Shown here in pieces: positions 1 to 5,306 of a stretch of DNA of 9,669 nucleotides; positions within the stretch are counted from its first letter, which is position 1, and each line of letters opens with the position of its first letter. The stretch comes from Bacillota bacterium (lineage in GTDB: Bacteria; Bacillota; Clostridia; Oscillospirales; Acutalibacteraceae), in contig JAEWRF010000226.1 in assembly GCA_023460155.1 (NCBI GenBank), forward strand, positions 1 through 9,669, written 5' to 3'. Under the pieces are notes generated by a model. It saw only the letters and a list, made by a program, of their open reading frames with translations. It was not told where the DNA came from and made no database searches. The position numbers were made by a program, and so were the translations under genes.

Positions 1-1
1 C

Positions 2-382
2 CCGCCGCACGGCGAGGGCGGCGGAGCCTTTATGCAGCGGGTGTGCGCCTCCTTTGAAAAGGTGACGGAGGGGATGCTGCGCTCCGGCGTGACCTCGGCG
101 GCCCTGGTGGCGCCCGGCGGAGCACTGATGGCGATTCTTTCCGCCTATGGCCTGCCAAGGGCGAAATTCTACGACTGGATGACGGAGAGCGGCTGCGGCT
201 ATTCGGTGCGCATCATGCCGGAGCTGTGGATGCGCTCCATGGTGGCGGAGGTGTACTCCAAAATTCCTGCCGTCGAGCCGGATCCGGAGGACAGCGGCCG
301 CATCATCATCGACCTGGCCCGCAGGGCGGCAGACGAGGCGTTCGGGCAGGAAGAAGAGGATTCCGGAGAGCCGGAAAAATAA
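2..382 (+). CDS. Histidine phosphatase family protein (phosphoglycerate-mutase-like), 3' part only
   Basis: The reading frame is open from the window edge (first whole codon at base 2) to TAA at 380-382. The ATG at 32 is internal, because the ten codons before it continue the family pattern (Pro-Pro-His-Gly-Glu near the start). About 126 residues are visible of a family usually near 200 residues. The N-terminal catalytic RHG motif lies outside the window. The block reading LVAPGGALMAILSAYGLP, followed by FYDWM and GCGYSVRI, matches the C-terminal half of clostridial members, where the equivalent stretch normally reads V-T-H-G-G. Here the second catalytic His is Pro (codon 113-115), so phosphatase activity is doubtful. 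The C-terminal 30 residues are rich in Asp/Glu and probably disordered. No terminator follows; the leuA promoter starts 8 bases after the stop. The fold assignment is good; the substrate is unknown. Confidence 0.75.
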   Translation, partial: PPHGEGGGAFMQRVCASFEKVTEGMLRSGVTSAALVAPGGALMAILSAYGLPRAKFYDWMTESGCGYSVRIMPELWMRSMVAEVYSKIPAVEPDPEDSGRIIIDLARRAADEAFGQEEEDSGEPEK

Positions 383-389
383 AAAACTC

Positions 390-418
390 TTGACAAACAG
401 AAAAGCGGCTCCTATAAT
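390..418 (+). promoter_or_regulatory. Sigma-A promoter of the leuAB operon
   Basis: A consensus -35 TTGACA (390-395) and a consensus -10 TATAAT (413-418) are separated by 17 bp. Both boxes match the housekeeping consensus exactly. Transcription should start near base 425, just upstream of the T-box leader. Such a strong constitutive promoter fits control by downstream attenuation rather than by initiation. Confidence 0.9.
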
Positions 419-640
419 AATACCAAATTGAATTGGAAACAAGCGATGAAGGGAATAAGGCAGAATCCCGAATGCTTCAGAGAGTCGGCGGATGGTGCGA
501 GCCGGCGGTTCGGTTTTTGCGAATAGCTCATCCCTGAGCTTCCGGTCTCGATGGCAACGTTAGAGACGGACGCAGCGGCGGCGTTATTGTCCGGGGCCTT
601 GTTTGAGGCTGCTGAGGGCTCATTGCCGAGCCGAATTTTT

Positions 641-669
641 GGGTGGTACCGCGAAAGTTATTTCGCCCC
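641..669 (+). promoter_or_regulatory. T-box antiterminator
   Basis: GCGAAA (651-656) pairs with TTTCGC (661-666) around loop GTTA, and GGG (641-643) pairs with CCC (667-669). This leaves the seven-base bulge TGGTACC (644-650), which holds the tRNA-acceptor-binding bases. Bases 665-669 are also the start of the terminator stem, so the two structures exclude each other. Confidence 0.88.
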
Positions 670-702
670 GAATACAGTGAAAACTGTATTCGGGGCTTTT
701 TT
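665..702 (+). terminator. Intrinsic terminator of the leu T-box leader
   Basis: GCCCCGAATACAGT (665-678) pairs perfectly with ACTGTATTCGGGGC (683-696) over 14 bp around the tetraloop GAAA. Six T residues follow (697-702). It lies between the T-box motif and leuA and competes with the antiterminator. Confidence 0.95.
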
Positions 703-744
703 GTATTATTCCTCTATTTTAATCTGTGAAGGAGCTGTTTTCTT

Positions 745-2454
745 ATGTATGAAGGCTGCAAGAAGTACATTCCGTTCCAGCCGGTTTCTCTGCCCGACCG
801 CACCTGGCCGGACCGTTCGGTCGACCGCGCGCCCGTCTGGTGCAGCGTGGACCTGCGTGACGGCAACCAGGCGCTGGTGGACCCGATGAATCTGGAGGAA
901 AAGCTTCTGTTTTTTAAAACCCTGATTGAAATTGGTTTTAAGGAGATTGAGGTCGGCTTCCCCTCCGCTTCGGAAACGGAGTACGAGATTCTCCGCGCGC
1001 TGATCGACCGGAACCTGATTCCGGACGACGTGACCGTTCAGGTGCTGGTGCAGGCGCGCGAGCACCTCATCCGGAGAACCTTTGAGGCGATTCAGGGCGC
1101 GAAGCACGTCATCCTGCACTTCTACAATTCCACCTCGACGCTGCAGCGGAAGGTTGTATTCAAAACCGACATGCAGGGCGTCACCGACATTGCGGTAAAT
1201 GCCGCAAAGCTTATCCGCGAGCTGACGGAGGAGGAAGTTCGCCGGAGCGGCGCGGACATCCGCTATGAATATTCGCCGGAGAGCTTTTCCGGCACGGAGA
1301 TCGACAACTCCGTCCTCATCTGCGAAAAGGTGATGGAGGTGCTGGAGCCGACGCCAGAGCATAAGCTGATCCTGAATCTTCCGAATACGGTGGAAATGTG
1401 CACGCCGAACTGCTACGCCGATCAGATCGAGTATTTTCTCCGCCATATCCCGAACCGCGAAAGTATTGTTCTGAGCGTACACCCGCACAACGATCGCGGA
1501 ACGGCGACCGCAGCGACGGAGCTGAGCCTGATGGCCGGGGCCGAGCGCGTGGAGGGCACCTTGTTCGGAAACGGCGAGCGCACCGGAAACGCGGATATCA
1601 TGGTGGTTGCGATGAACATGTACTCGCAGGGGATCGACCCGGAGCTGGATTTTTCGCATATGGGCAGGATCCGGGAGATGTATGAAAAATGCACGAAGAT
1701 GCATGTTCACGAGCGCCATCCCTATGCGGGCGACCTGGTGTTTACGGCGTTTTCCGGTTCGCATCAGGACGCGATCAATAAGGGCAGCATCTATATGAAG
1801 AGCGGCGCGACGGAGTACTGGGAGGTGCCCTACCTGCCGATCGACCCGGCGGACGTGGGCAGGGAATACGAGCCTGTAATCCGCATCAACAGCCAGTCCG
1901 GCAAGGGCGGCGCGGCCTTCGTCATTCAGCAGGTTTCCGGCTTTGAGCTGCCGAAGGCGATGCATCCGGAATTCGGCGCGATGGTCAAGGCAGCCTGCGA
2001 TGAAGCCGGCCGCGAGCTGAAGGCCGAAGAGGTTTATGCGATTTTCCAGAAAAACTATCTTGAGGTTAATCGGCCGTATGACCTCAAAAAGTACCGTCTG
2101 CACGACGAAAGCGAAGACACGGGCGAAACCCAGGTGCGCTTTGAGGGCGTCATCCGCTTCGGGAACGAGGATCACCCGGTCGAAGGGATCGGGAACGGCC
2201 CGGTCAGCGCGTTCTTCCACGCGCTCCGCTCCGTCGGAATTACGGATTATCAGTTTGTTACCTACCGTGAAAACGCAATCTCCGCGGGCGCGGATTCCAA
2301 GGCGGTTTCCTATATCCATCTGACCGCGCCGGACGGCAGCCCGGCGTTCGGGATCGGAATCGACAGCAACATCAGCCTCGCGTCCATCAAGGGCATCATC
2401 TGCGCGATCAACCGCGCCGAGGCGAAGAAAAAAGAAAGGCAGGCGGCTATATGA
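745..2454 (+). CDS. leuA: 2-isopropylmalate synthase (long, LeuA2-type)
   Basis: This enzyme condenses acetyl-CoA with 2-ketoisovalerate to 2-isopropylmalate, the committed cytosolic step of leucine synthesis. It has 569 residues, the length of the long form typified by mycobacterial and yeast enzymes rather than the roughly 510-residue E. coli type. The catalytic TIM barrel comes first, with DLRDGNQ at 36-42, HPHNDRG at 246-252 and GNGERTGN at 275-282. D39, H246, H248 and N282 are the expected divalent-metal ligands. A linker follows, then a C-terminal LeuA regulatory (dimerisation) domain at about 440-560 with VEGIGNGPVSAF, so leucine feedback inhibition is likely in addition to T-box control. 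The start is the ATG after GAAGGAG (728-734), with a 10-base spacing. The end overlaps leuB by ATGA, suggesting coupled translation. Confidence 0.96.
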   Translation: MYEGCKKYIPFQPVSLPDRTWPDRSVDRAPVWCSVDLRDGNQALVDPMNLEEKLLFFKTLIEIGFKEIEVGFPSASETEYEILRALIDRNLIPDDVTVQVLVQAREHLIRRTFEAIQGAKHVILHFYNSTSTLQRKVVFKTDMQGVTDIAVNAAKLIRELTEEEVRRSGADIRYEYSPESFSGTEIDNSVLICEKVMEVLEPTPEHKLILNLPNTVEMCTPNCYADQIEYFLRHIPNRESIVLSVHPHNDRGTATAATELSLMAGAERVEGTLFGNGERTGNADIMVVAMNMYSQGIDPELDFSHMGRIREMYEKCTKMHVHERHPYAGDLVFTAFSGSHQDAINKGSIYMKSGATEYWEVPYLPIDPADVGREYEPVIRINSQSGKGGAAFVIQQVSGFELPKAMHPEFGAMVKAACDEAGRELKAEEVYAIFQKNYLEVNRPYDLKKYRLHDESEDTGETQVRFEGVIRFGNEDHPVEGIGNGPVSAFFHALRSVGITDYQFVTYRENAISAGADSKAVSYIHLTAPDGSPAFGIGIDSNISLASIKGIICAINRAEAKKKERQAAI

Positions 2455-3524
2455 AACGCTACCACATTGTATTGCTCAAAGGGGACGGCATCGGGCCGGA
2501 AATAGTTACGCAGGCGGCGCGCGTTCTGGAAAGAGCCGGAAAAAAGTACGGCTTCGGGGTGGATTTTGAGGAAGCCCTGCTGGGCGGCAGCGCCATCGAC
2601 GCAACGGGAGGGCCCCTTCCCCCGAAGACGGTGGAAAAGTGCAAAGCCGCCGATTCCACGCTGCTCGGCGCGGTCGGCGGTCCAAAATGGGACGGTATGC
2701 CCGGCGAACTGAGGCCGGAGGCGGGGCTTCTCGGCATCCGCAGCGCGCTCGGTCTGTTTGCCAACCTGCGCCCCGCGGTCATCTTCGACCGGCTCCGCGC
2801 GGCCTCTCCGCTTAAGGATGAAATCATCGGCGAAAAACTGGATATCATGATTGTCCGCGAACTGACCGGCGGCATTTACTTTGGAAAACGCGGCCGCGAA
2901 ACCGTGGACGGCATTGAATCGGCCTACGATACGGAACGGTACTCCGAGCCGGAAATCTCCCGCATCGCTCGCGTCGGCTTCCGCATGGCGCAGAAGCGCT
3001 CGGGCCGTCTGTGCAGCGTGGATAAGGCGAACGTTCTCGAATCCTCGCGCCTGTGGAGGAGAACCGTGGAACAGATCGGCAAGGAAGAATTCCCGGAGGT
3101 GGAGCTTTCCCACCTGTATGTGGATAACTGCGCGATGCAGCTGGTGCGGAACCCGAAGCAGTTCGACGTGATCGTCACCTCGAATATGTTCGGCGACATC
3201 CTCTCCGATGAGGCCTCCATGATCAGCGGCTCCATCGGGATGCTTGCCTCCGCAAGCCTCGGGGCGGGCAAAGAGGGGCTGTATGAGCCGGTGCACGGCT
3301 CTGCGCCCGATATCGCCGGAACAGGCATGGCGAACCCGCTTGCCACGATCCTTTCTGCCGCCATGATGCTGCGGTATTCCCTCGACGAGCCGGAAGCGGC
3401 TGACGCCATTGAAGCGGCGGTTACGCAGGCGCTGGAAACAGTCCGCACGCCGGACATTTACACACCCGGAACCCGGAAAGTCGGGTGCGAAGAAATGGGC
3501 GATACCGTCTGCGGCCTCCTGTAA
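2451..3524 (+). CDS. leuB: 3-isopropylmalate dehydrogenase
   Basis: This enzyme oxidises and decarboxylates 3-isopropylmalate to 2-ketoisocaproate with NAD+, in the leucine pathway. At 357 residues it has the normal family length. GDGIGPEI sits at 11-18, the substrate loop RPEAGLLGIR near 86-95, and VRELTGGIYFG at 135-145 with the catalytic Tyr143. Lys192 (in SVDKANVL) is the second catalytic residue. Asp225, Asp249 and Asp253 are the expected metal ligands. HGSAPDIAG carries Asp287, the residue type that favours NAD+ over NADP+. The ATG overlaps the leuA TGA by 4 bases. Only a weak ribosome site (AGGCGG at 2441-2446) precedes it, so translation is probably coupled to leuA. leuC and leuD, which supply its substrate, are not adjacent. 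Confidence 0.97.
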   Translation: MKRYHIVLLKGDGIGPEIVTQAARVLERAGKKYGFGVDFEEALLGGSAIDATGGPLPPKTVEKCKAADSTLLGAVGGPKWDGMPGELRPEAGLLGIRSALGLFANLRPAVIFDRLRAASPLKDEIIGEKLDIMIVRELTGGIYFGKRGRETVDGIESAYDTERYSEPEISRIARVGFRMAQKRSGRLCSVDKANVLESSRLWRRTVEQIGKEEFPEVELSHLYVDNCAMQLVRNPKQFDVIVTSNMFGDILSDEASMISGSIGMLASASLGAGKEGLYEPVHGSAPDIAGTGMANPLATILSAAMMLRYSLDEPEAADAIEAAVTQALETVRTPDIYTPGTRKVGCEEMGDTVCGLL

Positions 3525-3534
3525 ATAAAATAAA

Positions 3535-3561
3535 AACTCCCGCTTCACAAAAGCGGGAGTT
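3535..3561 (-). terminator. Hairpin terminator, probably for the minus-strand dCMP deaminase gene
   Basis: AACTCCCGCTT (3535-3545) pairs perfectly with AAGCGGGAGTT (3551-3561) around a 5-base loop. Read on the minus strand, it is followed by a T-rich tail (complement of 3525-3534). On the plus strand the following bases are TCAAACC, with no T run, so it suits the minus strand better, although it may act both ways. Confidence 0.75.
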
Positions 3562-3569
3562 CAAACCGG

Positions 3570-3601
3570 CGGCCCGCTTTGTTATGAGCGGGCCGTCTTT
3601 T
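3570..3601 (+). terminator. Hairpin terminator of the leuAB operon
   Basis: CGGCCCGCT (3570-3578) pairs with AGCGGGCCG (3587-3595) over 9 bp around an 8-base loop, and is followed by TCTTTT (3596-3601) on the plus strand. The T tract runs into the stop codon (TAA, complement of 3600-3602) of the convergent minus-strand gene. Confidence 0.8.
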
Positions 3602-4088
3602 AATATCCGAATTTGCCAGTCAGGGATTCGTCCTTTTCCACCCAGTCGTCAACGTTGGTGACCGTGAACTCGGTCTTGCTCTTCCGCGCGATCACGCGGA
3701 GAATCCCCGCATTGATAATCAGCCGTTTGCACATGGAGCAGGGGGCCGGGTTTTCCACGTATTCTCCGGAGGACGCGTTTCTCCCGACAAGGTACAGCGT
3801 CGAGCCGATCATGTCGCTGCGCGCGGCGCTGATGATGGCGTTCATCTCGGCATGGACGGAGCGGCACAGCTCGTAGCGCTCCCCGCGCGGAACATTGAGA
3901 CTTTCCCGGACGCATTCGCCGAGGTCCATGCAGTTTTTCCGGCCGCGCGGCGCGCCGGTGTAGCCGGAGGAAACAATTTCGTCATGGTTGACGATAATCG
4001 CCCCGAAATTGCGCCGCAGGCAGGTGCCGCGCTCAGAGACGGTCTCGGCGATATCGAGGTAATAATTGGTTTTGTCGGTGCGGTTCAA
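3600..4088 (-). CDS. Deoxycytidylate (dCMP) deaminase, ComEB-like
   Basis: This protein of 162 residues belongs to the zinc-dependent cytidine/deoxycytidylate deaminase family and should deaminate dCMP to dUMP, feeding dTMP synthesis in the cytosol. The zinc and proton-transfer motif HAEMNAI begins at His79 with Glu81 as catalytic residue. PCSMC supplies the other zinc ligands, Cys117 and Cys120. The N-terminal GAIIV and SSGYTGAPRG segments (about 29-49) and extra cysteines (C53, C59, C75) match dCMP deaminases rather than the shorter cytidine deaminases or tRNA deaminases. The start is TTG (complement of 4086-4088), supported by a strong GGGAGGTG site (complement of 4094-4101) with 5 bases between; no ATG fits as well. 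It is divergent from rsmA and convergent with leuB. I saw no convincing promoter for it in the 106-base gap. Confidence 0.92.
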   Translation of the reverse strand: MNRTDKTNYYLDIAETVSERGTCLRRNFGAIIVNHDEIVSSGYTGAPRGRKNCMDLGECVRESLNVPRGERYELCRSVHAEMNAIISAARSDMIGSTLYLVGRNASSGEYVENPAPCSMCKRLIINAGILRVIARKSKTEFTVTNVDDWVEKDESLTGKFGY

Positions 4089-4143
4089 ACGAACACCTCC
4101 CTATGTTTTTCATGGTTTTCAAATAGAATTCTTCTTCGGGGTA

Positions 4144-4152
4144 TGCTATAAT
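4144..4152 (+). promoter_or_regulatory. Extended -10 promoter of rsmA
   Basis: TG-C-TATAAT (4144-4152) is a consensus extended -10 element. No good -35 is seen 16-18 bp upstream, which the TG extension can offset. The expected start of transcription is near 4159, giving a leader of about 35 bases before the rsmA ATG. Confidence 0.7.
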
Positions 4153-4194
4153 AAACGGAAGATTGAGGTCATAACCTAACGCGGAGGTAAAAGC

Positions 4195-5067
4195 ATGGAT
4201 TTGTCGGATCTTTCCACCATTCGGGCGGTGCTTTCCAGGCACGGCTTTCGGTTTTCCAAGTCGCTCGGTCAGAATTTTCTGATCGACCCGGGGGTCTGCC
4301 CGCGCATGGCGGAGCTCTGCGGGGCGGGGCCGGAAACCGGAGTGCTGGAGGTCGGGCCTGGCATCGGGGTGCTTACGGCGGAGCTCGCGAAGCGCGGGGC
4401 GAAGGTCGCCGCCGTGGAGCTGGACGAAAGCCTGCTGCCGGTCCTGAGCGAAACGCTGGCGGAATACCCGCAGGTGAAAATCATTACGGGGGATGTGCTC
4501 AGGCTCGATCTTGCGGCGCTCATCCGGGAGCAATTCGCCGGGCAGGAGGTCGTCATCTGCGCCAATCTGCCCTATTATATCACATCCCCGGCCGTGATGC
4601 GCTTTCTCGAGGAAGGGCTTCCCATTTCAGCCGCGACCGTCATGGTGCAGAAGGAAGCCGCCGTGCGGTTCTGCGCCGAACCCGGAAGCCGGGCCTGCGG
4701 AGCGGTCAGCGCGGCGATCCGGTATTACGCGGAGCCGAAAATCCTTTTTGAGGTGCCGCGCGCCTGCTTTTATCCGCAGCCGAACGTGGATTCCGCCGTC
4801 ATCCGGTTTGACCTTCTGCCCCGTCCCGGCGTGGAGGTGCAGGATCGGGAAGCCTTTTTTGCCACGGTGAAGGCCGCGTTCGGCCAACGGCGCAAAACCG
4901 TGCTGAATTCGGTTTCCGCAGGCCTGTCTCTGCCGAAGGGACAGGTTGCCTCCGCCCTTGAAGCGGCGGGCATCGAGCCCACGGCGCGCGCGGAGCAGCT
5001 TACGCTCCCGGAGCTCGGAAAATTATCGGACCAGCTGTTTTTGCTTCGGAAGGAGGAGCTTACATGA
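4195..5067 (+). CDS. rsmA: 16S rRNA (adenine1518-N6/adenine1519-N6)-dimethyltransferase
   Basis: RsmA (KsgA) uses S-adenosylmethionine to dimethylate two adjacent adenines in the last helix of 16S rRNA during small-subunit assembly. The 290 residues match the family length. KSLGQNFLID sits at 22-31, the SAM-binding motif LEVGPGIGVLT at 51-61, the acidic residue ending the next strand in AVELD at 73-77, GDV at about 99-101, and the catalytic motif NLPYY at 124-128. The C-terminal part with QRRKT and the small helical domain is present, so the gene looks intact. The start is the ATG 7 bases after GGAGG (4183-4187). Its stop overlaps the next gene by ATGA. Loss of this enzyme is the classical route to kasugamycin resistance; here all key residues are present. 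Confidence 0.96.
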   Translation: MDLSDLSTIRAVLSRHGFRFSKSLGQNFLIDPGVCPRMAELCGAGPETGVLEVGPGIGVLTAELAKRGAKVAAVELDESLLPVLSETLAEYPQVKIITGDVLRLDLAALIREQFAGQEVVICANLPYYITSPAVMRFLEEGLPISAATVMVQKEAAVRFCAEPGSRACGAVSAAIRYYAEPKILFEVPRACFYPQPNVDSAVIRFDLLPRPGVEVQDREAFFATVKAAFGQRRKTVLNSVSAGLSLPKGQVASALEAAGIEPTARAEQLTLPELGKLSDQLFLLRKEELT

Positions 5068-5306
5068 ACGACGGAACGCTTTCGAGGATTCTTTTTGACA
5101 TCGGCTTTGCGGGGACTCTGGCTGCGATGATTCTTGGACCGCTGGAGATCGACAACTGGGCGATCACGGCAGGCGTGATCGCCTGCTGCTTTGCGCTTGC
5201 CTCCATTGCGCTCGGTCTGCAGTACTGGAACGAACAGGAGCAGGAAGACGGGGAAAATCCGCCGGAAGCGGAGAACCTGAAAACGGCGGAGCCGATCAGT
5301 AAATGA
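5064..5306 (+). CDS. Small two-helix membrane protein of unknown function
   Basis: I do not recognise this 80-residue protein. Two hydrophobic segments are visible, about residues 9-27 and 32-55, separated by the short loop EIDN. The remaining 25 residues are hydrophilic, rich in Glu, Asp and Asn, and probably cytosolic. There is no cleavable signal peptide, cysteine pair motif or enzyme motif. The gene is probably real: its ATG overlaps the rsmA stop by 4 bases and a strong AAGGAGGAG (5050-5058) lies just upstream, so it should be co-transcribed and coupled with rsmA. Its last 11 bases overlap the tail of the convergent methyltransferase-like gene. A 10-bp perfect inverted repeat lies inside it at 5159-5183. 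Confidence 0.75.
   Translation: MNDGTLSRILFDIGFAGTLAAMILGPLEIDNWAITAGVIACCFALASIALGLQYWNEQEQEDGENPPEAENLKTAEPISK
5159..5183. repeat. Perfect 10-bp inverted repeat inside the small membrane protein gene
   Basis: GGCGATCACG (5159-5168) and CGTGATCGCC (5174-5183) are exact reverse complements separated by GCAGG. It encodes the start of the second membrane helix. There is no T run on either side, so it is not an ordinary terminator. It may be a chance result of Ile/Ala/Gly codons, an mRNA hairpin, or a protein-binding site. Confidence 0.6.
5258..5272 (-). terminator. Weak candidate terminator after the methyltransferase-like gene
   Basis: Read on the minus strand, TCCGC (complement of 5268-5272) pairs with GCGGA (complement of 5258-5262) around a 5-base loop and is followed by TTTT (complement of 5254-5257). 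The 5-bp stem is short. It is the only candidate I see near the end of the minus-strand cluster and lies inside the convergent small membrane protein gene. Confidence 0.25.

Larger units (their letters stand above)
425..702 (+). ncRNA. T-box riboswitch leader (tRNA-Leu sensing) of leuAB
   Basis: The 362 bases between the stop at 382 and leuA at 745 hold a T-box leader. Stem I runs from about 430 to 560 and contains the typical GAAGGGAAT stretch (447-455) and the distal part with AGAGAGTCGG and GGTGCGAGCC (480-504). The specifier loop near 521-538 reads GAATAG-CTC-ATCCCTGAGC, giving CTC (527-529), a leucine codon, in the usual place before A-TCC-TGAGC. The conserved T-box GGGTGGTACCGCG lies at 641-653. 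Its TGGT (644-647) is complementary to the ACCA 3' end expected of tRNA-Leu. Uncharged tRNA-Leu should stabilise the antiterminator and allow leuAB transcription; charged tRNA leads to termination. The start is inferred from the promoter. The region between about 560 and 635 probably holds the variable middle stems. Confidence 0.93.

Noticed and set aside
551..889. Open frame of 112 codons starting in the T-box leader
   Set aside because: It crosses the T-box, the terminator and the leuA start in another frame. The RNA structure explains the sequence better.
706..2319. Open frame of 537 codons on the minus strand opposite leuA
   Set aside because: It is the antisense shadow of a GC-rich gene with certain identity; the translation has no recognisable family and is rich in Arg, His and Leu as expected for such shadows.
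2310..3548. Open frame of 412 codons on the minus strand opposite leuB
   Set aside because: Same cause: it mirrors leuB, runs into the terminator region, and lacks a credible start or domain.
4148..4153. TATTAT on the minus strand as a -10 box for the dCMP deaminase gene
   Set aside because: It is the reverse reading of the rsmA -10 box, and no -35 box lies at a usable distance.
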